A stretch of DNA of 31,710 nt. It comes from Acidobacteriota bacterium (lineage in GTDB: Bacteria; Acidobacteriota; Terriglobia; Terriglobales; Acidobacteriaceae). The notes beneath the pieces were generated by a model that was not told where the DNA came from, made no database searches, and saw only the letters and a program-made list of their open reading frames with translations. A program made the translations under genes and the position numbers. The DNA lies in contig JAJYSL010000032.1 of NCBI GenBank assembly GCA_021793595.1, positions 1-31,710 of the forward strand, given 5' to 3'. This document shows positions 1 to 8,583 of this stretch, in pieces (within the stretch, counting starts at the first letter, position 1; each line of letters starts with the position of its first letter).

Positions 1-1218
1 ACCAAGGATGAGGTGACGAATGAAGGGTTGGGCAAGGTCTACATGGACTTTCTGATCCAGATCCACCAGGCGCTGCAGCCGTTGCACAAGCAGCTGTTGT
101 TCTGGGGAGATATTGCAATGAACGATCCGGACCTGGTGAAGACGCTGCCGAAGGACATGATCGCGATTGCTTGGGTGTACAGTCCGAAGCCGGAAGGCTA
201 CGACAAATGGCTGTTGCCATTTACCAATGCTGGACTGCAGACATGGGTCGCGCCGGGCGTAAATAATTGGAGCCGGGTCTATCCGGACTTCAACGCGGGA
301 CTGCTGAATATTCAGGAGTTTGTGCGCGACGGCCAGCGGCTCGGTTCCACCGGCTTGCTGAACACGGTGTGGAACGACGATGGCGAGGGATTGTTCAATC
401 AAGACTGGTATGGCATTTTGTTTGGAGCCGCCGCAGGGTGGCAGCCGGGCGCGAGCAACATTCCGCAATTTCAAGATAGCTATGGGCAGGTGTTCCATGG
501 CGATCGGACGGGTAAGATCAACCAGGCGCAGATTGAATTGATGGCGGCGCAGAAGACGCTGCAGGATGCCGGCATCAGAGTTTCGAGCGATCATCTTTTC
601 TGGATGGATCCTTGGAGCAAGGAAGGACAGGAAGTCTCCGCGAAATTGTTGCCGGTGGTGCAAACGCTGCGCGAGCAAGCGGAGCAGGCCATCGTCCTGA
701 TGGAGCAGGCGCGAGCCGCAGGACCGCTGCGGGAAGAAGATGCTCTGGATGCGATGGAAATGGGGGCGCGTCGCATGGATTTTCTGGGATACAAATTCGA
801 AGCGGCGCAGGAAATGTTGACCGCGTATGACCAGGCGTATCAGCAGCAAAACGATCCGACGGCCAACAAACATCTGGGTTCGGGGCTCTATGAGATCTCC
901 TCCAACAACGGCCGGTGCCAGGATTTGCGCGATGGATATGGACTGACCCGCGATCTGTATCGCGCGGCGTGGCTGAAAGAAAATCGCCCCTACTGGTTGG
1001 ACAATGTTTCCGCGCAGTATGAGCTGGCCATGCAGTCGTGGATCCAGCGTGGCGTTCGATTTGGAGAAGCGCAGGCGCAGTGGTATCGGACGCATACGCT
1101 GCCTCCACCCGAGGCGGTGGGATTGCCGCCGATTTCGATGACGCCGACCGGCGAAGCGAGTCCGCCAACCGTCGTTCCGCGCCAAGCCAGATGCGGTTGC
1201 AGGGATTCCAAACAATGA
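1..1218 (+). CDS. GH20-type beta-N-acetylhexosaminidase, 3' part
   Basis: The frame is open from base 1 to the TGA at 1216-1218, so the gene begins outside the window and only about 405 C-terminal residues are visible. The protein resembles secreted glycoside hydrolase family 20 enzymes, which remove terminal N-acetylhexosamines. The visible part carries a (beta/alpha)8-barrel-like succession: a KQLLFWGDIA strand, then a W-rich WVAPGVNNWSRVYPDF segment and a TVWNDDGEGLF segment typical of the substrate pocket. The catalytic Asp-Glu pair of the family should lie just upstream of base 1, so activity cannot be judged here. A C-terminal helical region (residues about 200-340) follows. A GTG at 13 is in frame but is not a credible start, because family similarity already runs through it. 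The neighbouring TonB receptor and GH39 enzyme suggest a glycan-use locus. Family assignment is from recognised motifs, not from a search. Confidence 0.75.
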   Translation, partial: TKDEVTNEGLGKVYMDFLIQIHQALQPLHKQLLFWGDIAMNDPDLVKTLPKDMIAIAWVYSPKPEGYDKWLLPFTNAGLQTWVAPGVNNWSRVYPDFNAGLLNIQEFVRDGQRLGSTGLLNTVWNDDGEGLFNQDWYGILFGAAAGWQPGASNIPQFQDSYGQVFHGDRTGKINQAQIELMAAQKTLQDAGIRVSSDHLFWMDPWSKEGQEVSAKLLPVVQTLREQAEQAIVLMEQARAAGPLREEDALDAMEMGARRMDFLGYKFEAAQEMLTAYDQAYQQQNDPTANKHLGSGLYEISSNNGRCQDLRDGYGLTRDLYRAAWLKENRPYWLDNVSAQYELAMQSWIQRGVRFGEAQAQWYRTHTLPPPEAVGLPPISMTPTGEASPPTVVPRQARCGCRDSKQ

Positions 1219-1431
1219 GGAACCCCTTGCAACTGCGTTCCTGTTTGGCGCATCCAGACTTATTGGCTCGGTACGTCTTTCAGGTCGGTCTGTTCGCAGG
1301 TTTCGAGTATGCCGCCACAGACACCTCGCTTTTTCGGAAGTCGAGGCGGTCTTGGCGGTGCGAGAGAACATAAGCCAATCCAGGTAAGATTCGCACTCTG
1401 CGAATGGCTTCACCGTTTTTGGGGGCCCCCA
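1219..1431. other. Intergenic leader of the TonB-dependent receptor
   Basis: This gap holds two small palindromes. TTCGCA-CTC-TGCGAA lies at 1390-1404 and TGGGGGCCCCCA at 1420-1431. The second abuts the ATG at 1432 and contains the only G-rich stretch that could serve as a ribosome binding site. The receptor frame stays open upstream to a possible ATG at 1309, but the signal peptide begins naturally at 1432. No clear promoter boxes were recognised. Confidence 0.35.
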
Positions 1432-4400
1432 ATGCAAATCCACACACCACACAAATTCGCTCAATTTTTCGCACTTCTTCTATCGCTGGTCGTCAGCTTC
1501 GCGTTGGTTCTTCCAGCCCGCGCGCAGTTTCGCGCATCCATCCAGGGCACAGTCACTGATCCCACTGGTGCAATTATTCCTGGCGCGACAGTGACCCTGA
1601 CGGACACTGCAACCAACCACACCATGACCACGACGACTTCTGGAAATGGCGTTTACACCTTCAACGCTTTGCCGCCGAACCAATTCATATTGACGGTGAC
1701 GGCACCTGGGTTCAAGAAGAAGACGCTGAACAATGTCAGGATCACGCCGGAGCAGGCGAATGCGCTGAACGTCACCCTGAACCTTGGATCGACGACGCAG
1801 ACGGTCACGGTGAGCGGCGAGCAGGCTAACCTGCTGAACACCGAGACAGCCACTCTTAGCGGCAACATCGACAGCAACCAGGTACAGCATATGCCCTCGT
1901 TCAACCGCGACGTTTTCCAACTCCTGCAGCTAGCGCCCGGCACTTTTGGCGATGGTTCTCAGGCCAGTGGAGGAGGCACCAACAACCTGCCGGGAACCAT
2001 GGGGCCTGGAGGCTCCGGCACGGGTGCCGGCGGAATTTTCCAGACAGAAAATGGGCCGCAGATCAACACGATGGGCGGCCAGTATGAGACGAACGGCATC
2101 ACTGTAGACGGCATCAGCACGGTGAGCGCAGTCTGGGGTGGCACGTCGATCATCACCCCAAGTGAAGATTCCGTGCAGGACGTCACCATCGTTACCAACA
2201 GTTACGATGCTTCGAACGGTCGCTTCAGCGGCGCCAATGTGGAGGTCACGACTAAGTCGGGCACCAACAATCTGCATGGTAGCGCCTTCTTCAAGGCTTC
2301 GCGGCCGGGCCTGAACGCTTATCAGCGATGGAATGGCTACGTTGCGGGGCTGGACGGCAACACATCTCCTTCCGCGAAGGGCGTAAATAGGGACGACGAA
2401 CGCACCAACAACTATGGCGGCAGCCTCGGAGGACCCCTCTGGAAGAACAAGATCTTTGCATTTTTTAACTATGAGACCAGCCCACAATCGGCCCTGACGA
2501 CGTCGCAGGGCTGGTATGAAACACCGCAGTTTGACTCCTCAGCCGCGGCAACTGGCAGCATTGCCTCAAAATTCCTTTCCTATCCGGGAGAAGGCGTCGC
2601 CACCAACGGCTTGATTGCTCAAACCTGCGACCAAATCGGGCTGACCCAAGGCGTGAACTGCGCTGCCACGCCTCAGGGGCTGGACGTTGGATCGCCGCTG
2701 AAAAATGGCCTTGGCATGCAGGATCCAACGTATGGCGGGAGCGCCAGCGACCCTGGCGTGGGCGGTGGGTTGGACGGCGTGGCCGACCTTGGACTTTTCA
2801 ATTCCCTCAACCCAAATACCGTGTCGCAGGCGCAGTACAACGGCCGGCTGGACGTGCAGGCGACCCAGATGGACCACATTTTCTTTACCATCTATTGGGT
2901 GCCGGTCTCGAGCACTTCTTACAATGGACCGACGCGCAAGGCCAATTTTTGGCACCATTCGCAGGTGAACGATGCTTTTTCCGGCGTGTGGAACCATGTC
3001 TTTTCCCCAACGTTGCTGAACCAGGCTCGCGCCAACGCAGCCGGCTGGCGGTGGAATGAGGTCACTTCGAATCCACAGGCCCCCTTTGGCTTGCCTCAGG
3101 ACAGCGTTGGCCAGCTCAACAACAGCGCCTGCGGAGGAGCGGCCTGCGCCTATGGCAGCGCATCGTTCCAGTTTTTTGGAGCTCCTGGGCCGAGCAACCT
3201 GAACCAATGGACCTACGACTACAACGATGTCCTGACAAAGACTCTGGGCGGCCAGAACATCAAGGTCGGCGGCGAACTGACGCGGCTTTATTACCTGAAC
3301 AATCCCGTCTATGCTGCACGCCCAGGTTTCAATTTCGACAACCTGTGGGACTTCGCCAATGATGCTCCCAATTTTGAAAGCGGACAGTTTGACTCAGCAA
3401 CCGGCGTCCCGTTTGCCAACCGTCAGGATGACCGGATCAATCTGTGGGCATTTTTTGTGCAGGACGATTACAAGATCCGTCCGAACCTGACGATTAACGC
3501 CGGTCTGCGCTGGTCGGATTTCGGAAGCATGTACTCGAAAGAGAATAATCTCGATGTACTGCGGTTCGGTACCGGGGCCGACACGCTCACAAACATGAAT
3601 ATCCGTGTGGGCGGCCATCTATACACGCCGCAGAAGAGCAACTTCGGCCCGCAGCTTGGCTTCGCCTGGCAACCGAAGGTGGCCAACGGCAAAGCCGTAC
3701 TTCGTGGCGGCTTTGGCATCAACTACAACCAGAACGAAATTGCCATCCTCGCCAATGGAAACGGGAACCCGCCGAACGCAGTCCAAGCTAGTTTTACCTG
3801 CCCGTATCCGTACACAACGAACCCAACCTGCGCGGGCAACGGCATTCTGTATGAAACGGCCGGGGATATTCATTCCCTCTTCGGATATGCGCCCAACCCG
3901 GCGACCATCACGAAGTTTGGGCCTGACAACCTGCCGATGAACGGACAGCCGATTTTTGTGACGGGGTTTCAGTCCAACCCGAAGACCATCGCCACCTACC
4001 ACTACTCGCTCGAAACCGAGTATCAACTGCCGTACAATTCTGTGGCCACCCTCGGCTATCTGGGAAACCAGGTGCGCCACGCCTACGTGCAGGCGAATTT
4101 CAATGTGATTGCGATGGGCAACGGCATTCCTTTGAACCCGAAAGCCAATTTCGTCGACTACTACGCCAATACCGGTAGCGGAAATTACAATGCGCTGCTC
4201 GCCACACTGGCCCATAATTTCTCGCACAACTTCCAGGCGCAGGCGCAGTACACGTGGTCGAAATCCATGGATGAAGGATCGGGCCCGTACTACGAAGATC
4301 CCTATCCATTCGATTCGCATGCCGCCTACGGACGGTCGGACTACAACGTGCAGAACGCGTTCAAGTTGTTCGGTCTATGGCAACCGGTGTTCTTCCACGG

Positions 4401-5010
4401 AAGCGATACCTGGCTGGAGAAAACGCTGGGCGGCTGGTCGCTGAGCGGCATCTTCAATGCCCACACCGGCTTCCCATTCAACCCCGTCTATAACACGACC
4501 ACGAATCCCTATTATCAGGGTGCCGGGTATACGCAGCTCCGTCCGGCAGCTTATCTGGGAGGCGCGGGATCGAAGACAAACAAGGATATATTCATGGCCC
4601 CGGTCAATCCAAACTATGGCGGCGATCCGACGAAGTATTTCAAAGCGCCGTCCTACGTTGCCGGGCCGGCCTTTCCGGCGACAGCGCCTGTGCCGACGCC
4701 TGGGATTCACCGCAACAGTTTGACTGGACCCGGCTACCAAGACCTGGACGGCAGCTTGAGCAAGGCCTTCGGGTTGCCGAACAACCGGGTGTTAGGCAAA
4801 GCTGCGGTGTTTGAGGTCCGCGCCGATGTCTACAATGTCTTCAACAAAATCAACATCAACACGTCATCGATTGACACGCTGGTCGGAGCGGCGAATCCGG
4901 ACGGAACGGTTCATTCATTCAATCCGCACTTCGGCGTTCCAACCGCCAGCAGCGGCGGCGCCGCGCTAGGAAGCCGGACCGTTCAGCTACAGGCGCGCTT
5001 CAGTTTCTAG
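1432..5010 (+). CDS. Oar-like TonB-dependent receptor with carboxypeptidase-regulatory domain
   Basis: This is a 1192-residue outer-membrane receptor of the Oar type, very common in Acidobacteriota and usually linked to uptake of glycans or other large substrates. Residues 1-31 form a signal peptide ending ARA before QF. A CarboxypepD_reg-like beta-sandwich follows at about 33-115, starting IQGTVTDPTGAIIPGATVTL. A plug-like segment comes next (about 120-290, including QYETNGITVDGIS), then a long barrel rich in aromatic and Asn/Gly residues. The C-terminus, VQLQARFSF, ends in Phe, the expected outer-membrane assembly signal. The ATG at 1432 is chosen over 1309 because the signal peptide starts there. 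A hairpin terminator follows. No SusD-like lipoprotein partner is visible, which is normal for this receptor type. The transported substrate is not determinable from sequence; the flanking GH20 and GH39 genes point to an amino-sugar or pentose-containing polysaccharide. Confidence 0.9.
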   Translation: MQIHTPHKFAQFFALLLSLVVSFALVLPARAQFRASIQGTVTDPTGAIIPGATVTLTDTATNHTMTTTTSGNGVYTFNALPPNQFILTVTAPGFKKKTLNNVRITPEQANALNVTLNLGSTTQTVTVSGEQANLLNTETATLSGNIDSNQVQHMPSFNRDVFQLLQLAPGTFGDGSQASGGGTNNLPGTMGPGGSGTGAGGIFQTENGPQINTMGGQYETNGITVDGISTVSAVWGGTSIITPSEDSVQDVTIVTNSYDASNGRFSGANVEVTTKSGTNNLHGSAFFKASRPGLNAYQRWNGYVAGLDGNTSPSAKGVNRDDERTNNYGGSLGGPLWKNKIFAFFNYETSPQSALTTSQGWYETPQFDSSAAATGSIASKFLSYPGEGVATNGLIAQTCDQIGLTQGVNCAATPQGLDVGSPLKNGLGMQDPTYGGSASDPGVGGGLDGVADLGLFNSLNPNTVSQAQYNGRLDVQATQMDHIFFTIYWVPVSSTSYNGPTRKANFWHHSQVNDAFSGVWNHVFSPTLLNQARANAAGWRWNEVTSNPQAPFGLPQDSVGQLNNSACGGAACAYGSASFQFFGAPGPSNLNQWTYDYNDVLTKTLGGQNIKVGGELTRLYYLNNPVYAARPGFNFDNLWDFANDAPNFESGQFDSATGVPFANRQDDRINLWAFFVQDDYKIRPNLTINAGLRWSDFGSMYSKENNLDVLRFGTGADTLTNMNIRVGGHLYTPQKSNFGPQLGFAWQPKVANGKAVLRGGFGINYNQNEIAILANGNGNPPNAVQASFTCPYPYTTNPTCAGNGILYETAGDIHSLFGYAPNPATITKFGPDNLPMNGQPIFVTGFQSNPKTIATYHYSLETEYQLPYNSVATLGYLGNQVRHAYVQANFNVIAMGNGIPLNPKANFVDYYANTGSGNYNALLATLAHNFSHNFQAQAQYTWSKSMDEGSGPYYEDPYPFDSHAAYGRSDYNVQNAFKLFGLWQPVFFHGSDTWLEKTLGGWSLSGIFNAHTGFPFNPVYNTTTNPYYQGAGYTQLRPAAYLGGAGSKTNKDIFMAPVNPNYGGDPTKYFKAPSYVAGPAFPATAPVPTPGIHRNSLTGPGYQDLDGSLSKAFGLPNNRVLGKAAVFEVRADVYNVFNKININTSSIDTLVGAANPDGTVHSFNPHFGVPTASSGGAALGSRTVQLQARFSF

Positions 5011-5036
5011 AATGCACTTTCGGCTTTTTCCGTTTG

Positions 5037-5070
5037 AGGGGTGCATTCCGGTGCACCCCTTGTTTCTTTT
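5037..5070 (+). terminator. Hairpin terminator after the TonB receptor
   Basis: A perfect 9-bp inverted repeat, AGGGGTGCA (5037-5045) and TGCACCCCT (5052-5060), has a 6-nt loop and is followed by TGTTTCTTTT. It lies 27 bases after the receptor stop and before the GH39 ribosome binding site, so it may attenuate rather than fully separate the two genes. Confidence 0.7.
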
Positions 5071-5110
5071 GTTCAGGATCATCCAACGGAATTTAGGGGG
5101 GTAGATTCAC

Positions 5111-6631
5111 ATGCTAGAGCGGAAATCCTTTTTCAGGCTGGGGGCGGGCCTCGCCGCACTTGTCATTGCACTCGGCGTCCGTGCAACCGCAGCTTACGCG
5201 CAGGAAACCATCACCGTGGATGCGCATGCGCAGACGACGCCGTTTCCGCATTTCTGGGAGCAGATGTTCGGTTCCGGGCATGCGATTCTTTCGCTTCGTG
5301 CCGGCTATCGCGACGATCTGCGCGCGGTGAAAAGCGTGACTGAATTTCGCTATGTTCGTTTCCACGGAATTTTGGATCACGAGGTGGGAGTGTACAACCT
5401 GGGCGACGACTGCAAGCCGGTCTACAACTTTTCTTATGTCGACCAGATTTACGACGGGCTGCTGAAGAACGGAGTGCGGCCGTTCGTTGAGATCAGCTTT
5501 ATGCCAAGAAAGCTGGCGTTCAACCCGGATGCGCTGCATCCCTTCTGGTACAAGCCGAATGTATCGCCGCCGAAAAGCATGGAACTTTGGGACGACATGA
5601 TGAAGCATTTTGCGCAGCATCTGATCGATCGCTACGGCATCGATGAAGTGTCGCAATGGTACTTCGAAGTTTGGAATGAACCGAACATCGATTTCTGGGG
5701 CGGGATCCCGCGGCAGGCGTCGTACTTCGATCTGTACGATCACACGGCTCGCGATCTGAAGAGCGTGAGCCCGCGCCTGCGCGTCGGAGGGCCGGCAACG
5801 GCGGCGGCCTCGTGGATCGTTCCATTCCTGCAGCACGTCGCGGAGAACCACGTGCCCATCGATTTTGTATCCACGCACGGATATGCCGATGACACGGTAG
5901 AAAATTTATTTCACAACGACAAGCCAATGCCGATGGATGACCGGGTTTGCGGCGCGGTGAAAAAAGTTCAAGGGCAAATTGAGGCTTCGCCGCTGCCCAA
6001 GCTGCCGTTGTTTTGGACAGAGTGGAATGTGCAAGGACAGGACAATTCGCGCGACACTCCGTTTGTCGGACCGGGAGTGGCAAATACGATTCGAGAGTGC
6101 GATGGACACGTGAAGATGATGTCGTTCTGGACTTTCGACGATGTGTTTGAAGAGGGTGGTGTTCCGCAGACCCCGTTTGACGGGATGTTTGGTCTAATCG
6201 CGCTGGGCGGAATCAAGAAGCCGAGCTACTACGACTTTAGCCTGCTGCATCAACTGGGCGATGAGAGGATCGCCAACACCGCCGACAATGTTCTCGTAAC
6301 TCGTAGCAAGGATGGGAACTTAGCGGTTGCAGTGTGGAATATTGTTGATCCGGGAGAGAAAGGCGCGGCGAAAACTGTTCGGCTGGATTTTGCAGGCGTA
6401 CCTAGCGGGGCGGCGATCACGGTGAGCCGAGTGGACGATAGTCACGGCGATCCGATGCCGGCGTATCGCGCGATGGGAAGTCCGCAATATCCGACGATGG
6501 CGCAAATCGCCAAGTTGAATGCGGCTTCGGCGCTGCCACCGCCGACGGAGGAGCATTTGGACGGCGGTCATTTGACGCTGGAGCTCGCGCCGAATGCGTT
6601 GGTGTTGGTTAAGATTTCAGAGGTGAAATAA
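5111..6631 (+). CDS. Secreted GH39-type glycosidase (beta-xylosidase-like)
   Basis: This 506-residue protein belongs to the clan-A retaining glycosidases and looks like family GH39 (beta-xylosidases and related enzymes). Residues 1-30 form a signal peptide (hydrophobic 10-22, AYA before QE), so it is probably periplasmic or secreted. The likely acid/base Glu190 is in EVWNEPN, and the likely nucleophile Glu304 is in FWTEWN, each at the end of the expected barrel strand. The C-terminal region after about residue 390 (LAVAVWNIVD... LTLELAPNALVLVKI) is a beta-sandwich typical of the family. The ATG at 5111 has a strong G-rich ribosome binding site (GGGGGG around 5096-5101). It is co-oriented with the GH20 and TonB receptor genes, consistent with one glycan-degradation locus. 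Xylosidase specificity is inferred only; related GH39 members act on other sugars. Confidence 0.85.
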   Translation: MLERKSFFRLGAGLAALVIALGVRATAAYAQETITVDAHAQTTPFPHFWEQMFGSGHAILSLRAGYRDDLRAVKSVTEFRYVRFHGILDHEVGVYNLGDDCKPVYNFSYVDQIYDGLLKNGVRPFVEISFMPRKLAFNPDALHPFWYKPNVSPPKSMELWDDMMKHFAQHLIDRYGIDEVSQWYFEVWNEPNIDFWGGIPRQASYFDLYDHTARDLKSVSPRLRVGGPATAAASWIVPFLQHVAENHVPIDFVSTHGYADDTVENLFHNDKPMPMDDRVCGAVKKVQGQIEASPLPKLPLFWTEWNVQGQDNSRDTPFVGPGVANTIRECDGHVKMMSFWTFDDVFEEGGVPQTPFDGMFGLIALGGIKKPSYYDFSLLHQLGDERIANTADNVLVTRSKDGNLAVAVWNIVDPGEKGAAKTVRLDFAGVPSGAAITVSRVDDSHGDPMPAYRAMGSPQYPTMAQIAKLNAASALPPPTEEHLDGGHLTLELAPNALVLVKISEVK

Positions 6632-6642
6632 CGCGCGGAAAA

Positions 6643-6704
6643 TTTAGTTGCCTGAGCAACTAAAATGGCCGATTTTGAGCGATATGGTTGCCTGAGCAAC
6701 TAAA
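6643..6704. repeat. Two copies of an 18-bp palindromic motif
   Basis: GTTGCCTGAGCAACTAAA occurs at 6647-6664 and again at 6687-6704, exactly 40 bp apart. In the first copy the palindrome extends to a 9-bp stem (TTTAGTTGC, loop CTGA, GCAACTAAA; 6643-6664). The second copy keeps only the 5-bp inner stem. The symmetry resembles operators of MarR-family regulators, but the position at the 3' junction of two converging genes fits a transcript-end structure better. Confidence 0.5.
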
Positions 6705-6709
6705 TTTGT

Positions 6710-6747
6710 CGAGCTATTTTGCACTGTATTTGGTGCGAAATAGCTCG
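6710..6747. terminator. Long hairpin between converging genes
   Basis: The left arm at 6710-6724 and the right arm at 6733-6747 pair over 15 bp with one G-T position and an 8-nt loop (outer stem CGAGCTATTT / AAATAGCTCG). It lies between the 3' ends of the GH39 gene and fetB and probably terminates or protects both transcripts. There is no long T run on either side, so a classical intrinsic terminator is not proven. Confidence 0.5.
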
Positions 6748-6771
6748 ATTCCGTGTGGGGACGAGAAAACG

Positions 6772-7554
6772 CTACGTCAGGCGGCGAAGTTGCTGCTGCG
6801 GGGTGAAGACTCTGCGCGGGACGAGATATGTAGCAGTGAGGCAGCTGACGGCGCCGGCGATGAAAATCATGCTGAGGATAACGAACTGGTACAGCGCGGC
6901 GTAGACCGGGGAGGTGCCGGAGAGCACCATACCGGCCATCATGCCCGGAATCCAGACGATTCCAAGCGAGCGCAGATTGTCGCTGGCGGGGATCAGGCTG
7001 GCATGGAAGGATGCGTGCAGGTAGGGCTCGGCAGCATGACCCGGAGTCGCGCCCAGCGCCAGGGCAGATTCAATCTCGCCGCGATGGGAGCGTAGTTCGC
7101 CCAGGAATCGATTGAGAAACAGGGACTGAATATTCATGTTCTGCGCGATGATCATGCTGCCCACCGGAATTAGGATGATGATCTTCGGCTCGACAATGCC
7201 AAGCAGCGTCATTACGGTGAGAACGCCTCCTGCGCCCGCGGCCATGCAGAGCAGGGAGAGGGTGTAGGCACCGGGTAGCTCCGGCACGCGGCGGCGGACG
7301 ATGGTGGCGGCGATGAAGATCATGACGATCAGGACGGGAATGCCGGTCCACCAGGGACCGCGCAGCATAGCGGCAATGAGAAAGCCCACGAGCGAAATCT
7401 GAACGATGCCGCGCAGCAGAACCAGGGGAATCTCGCGGCCGATTTTGGCTCCGCGACGACTGGCGAACTGAGCGACGATGATGGCGAGGACGGCGACGGC
7501 GGCAGCCTGCCCGAGGCCGAGCGACATTTGCGTGTGAAACAGGAGGTTAAGCAT
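6772..7554 (-). CDS. fetB: FetB/YbbM-type ABC transporter permease
   Basis: This 260-residue membrane protein matches the UPF0014/FetB permease family in length (E. coli FetB is about 259 residues) and in sequence. The conserved block around REIPLVLLRGIVQISLVGF is followed by about seven membrane segments, the motif VGSMIIAQNMN and the cytoplasmic loop SALALGATPGHAAEPYLHAS. In E. coli, FetAB exports iron and protects from oxidative stress; that role here is by homology only. The ATG at 7552-7554 overlaps the end of fetA by 8 bases (ATGCTTAA), indicating translational coupling. The reading frame continues upstream to 7647, but that extension lies inside fetA and is not needed. Confidence 0.88.
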   Translation of the reverse strand: MLNLLFHTQMSLGLGQAAAVAVLAIIVAQFASRRGAKIGREIPLVLLRGIVQISLVGFLIAAMLRGPWWTGIPVLIVMIFIAATIVRRRVPELPGAYTLSLLCMAAGAGGVLTVMTLLGIVEPKIIILIPVGSMIIAQNMNIQSLFLNRFLGELRSHRGEIESALALGATPGHAAEPYLHASFHASLIPASDNLRSLGIVWIPGMMAGMVLSGTSPVYAALYQFVILSMIFIAGAVSCLTATYLVPRRVFTPQQQLRRLT

Positions 7555-8242
7555 GCAATAGCTCCTGTGGGCTGCCAAAGCCGGAGGGTTCGCCGGTTTC
7601 GAGCTTGAGGACGAGATCGGCGACGCGTTTGGCCTGGGCAACGTCATGCGTCACCCAGACGCAGGTCATATTTCGTTCGCGGACAAGCGCAGCCAGCAGA
7701 TGTTCGATGTCTTGCTTGGAGAGGTCGTCGAGGGCAGAGGTGGGCTCATCGAGCAGCAGGACCTCGGGCTGGTTGGCAAGGGCGCGGGCGATGGAGATGC
7801 GCTGGGCCTCGCCGCCGGAAAGGGTGGTGACATCGCGATCTTCATAGCCAGCCATGCCGACCTGGGAAATCAAGTCAGCTATTTGCGAATCCCGCAGGGC
7901 AATCCCGTGCTGTGCGGGTCCAAAGACGATGTTGTGGGCGGCGGCGCCGGGAAACAGATAGGCCTGCTGCATGACCATGCCGACGCGACGGCGCAGGGTC
8001 CTAGGGTCCATTGTGCGGGTATCGACGCCTTGCAGCAGGACGGCGCCGCTGGTGGGTTCATCCAGCCGGTTCAGCATGCGCAGCAGGGTGCTTTTGCCGG
8101 CTCCGCTGGGGCCGAGGACGGCGAGAACCTGTCCCTGGTCGAGACGAAAGCTGACATTGCGCAGCAGAGATTTGGGGCCGCCCGGCTGATCGAGCGTTCG
8201 GGACAGATCCCTGGCTTCCAGTGCGGCCGCATTTGTCGTCAA
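7547..8242 (-). CDS. fetA: FetA-type ABC transporter ATP-binding protein
   Basis: This 231-residue ABC ATPase is paired with FetB. All motifs are present: Walker A GPSGAGKST (44-52), Q-loop in VMQQAYLFPG (about 90-99), signature LSGGE (141-145), Walker B VLLLDEPTSALD (161-172) and H-loop VTHD (His199). Length and partner identify it as the FetA/YbbL type rather than a general ABC ATPase. The start is TTG at 8240-8242, preceded by AGGG seven bases upstream; no ATG in frame lies nearby. It is first in the two-gene operon with fetB and is transcribed away from the CLC gene. The substrate is inferred to be iron or another metal from the E. coli system. Confidence 0.88.
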   Translation of the reverse strand: MTTNAAALEARDLSRTLDQPGGPKSLLRNVSFRLDQGQVLAVLGPSGAGKSTLLRMLNRLDEPTSGAVLLQGVDTRTMDPRTLRRRVGMVMQQAYLFPGAAAHNIVFGPAQHGIALRDSQIADLISQVGMAGYEDRDVTTLSGGEAQRISIARALANQPEVLLLDEPTSALDDLSKQDIEHLLAALVRERNMTCVWVTHDVAQAKRVADLVLKLETGEPSGFGSPQELLHA

Positions 8243-8583
8243 GAATTGACCCTGCTGTTACTAGGGCCAGTGTAAACCGGCGGTGTAAAGTTGCCCAAAC
8301 TGGATGAAGCTGAGAGTCGCGATCATAGTGGGGTCACAGATCTCGCGACGGTTTCGGGAGCTGGGTTGATTTTGCCGTGAAGGATACTGCTGCGGGTGAC
8401 GGGGACTGAAGGGCAGTGACAGCCCTGATCCTCAATGAGTGATTTGCCCTGTAGTCAAAAATTCGCCATCCAGGCTGGAAACGCTCGTCGCCAACCTTCC
8501 GTTACCAATTGCACCGTGGCGTGAAACTGCTGGGTTCTAGCTTCCATGGCCGAGGCAAGCAGCCAGGCAGTACCTTCGTTAGT
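8243..8583. other. Divergent intergenic region, fetA / CLC gene
   Basis: This 341-base gap must hold the promoters of both divergent genes. Two copies of GTGTAAA (within AGTGTAAACC and GGTGTAAAGT) sit near 8270-8290, close to the fetA start. A small GGGC...GCCC hairpin lies near 8412-8425. The start region of the CLC gene is uncertain, with an in-frame TTG at 8509 possible. I tried to match a fluoride riboswitch here and could not. Confidence 0.3.

Noticed and set aside
6688..7095. Plus-strand reading frame across the fetB 3' end
   Set aside because: It is antisense to the well-supported fetB gene and lacks any recognisable domain or ribosome binding site.
8243..8583. Fluoride or other riboswitch upstream of the CLC gene
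   Set aside because: No match to the conserved fluoride-riboswitch loops could be built by eye; only a small hairpin is present.
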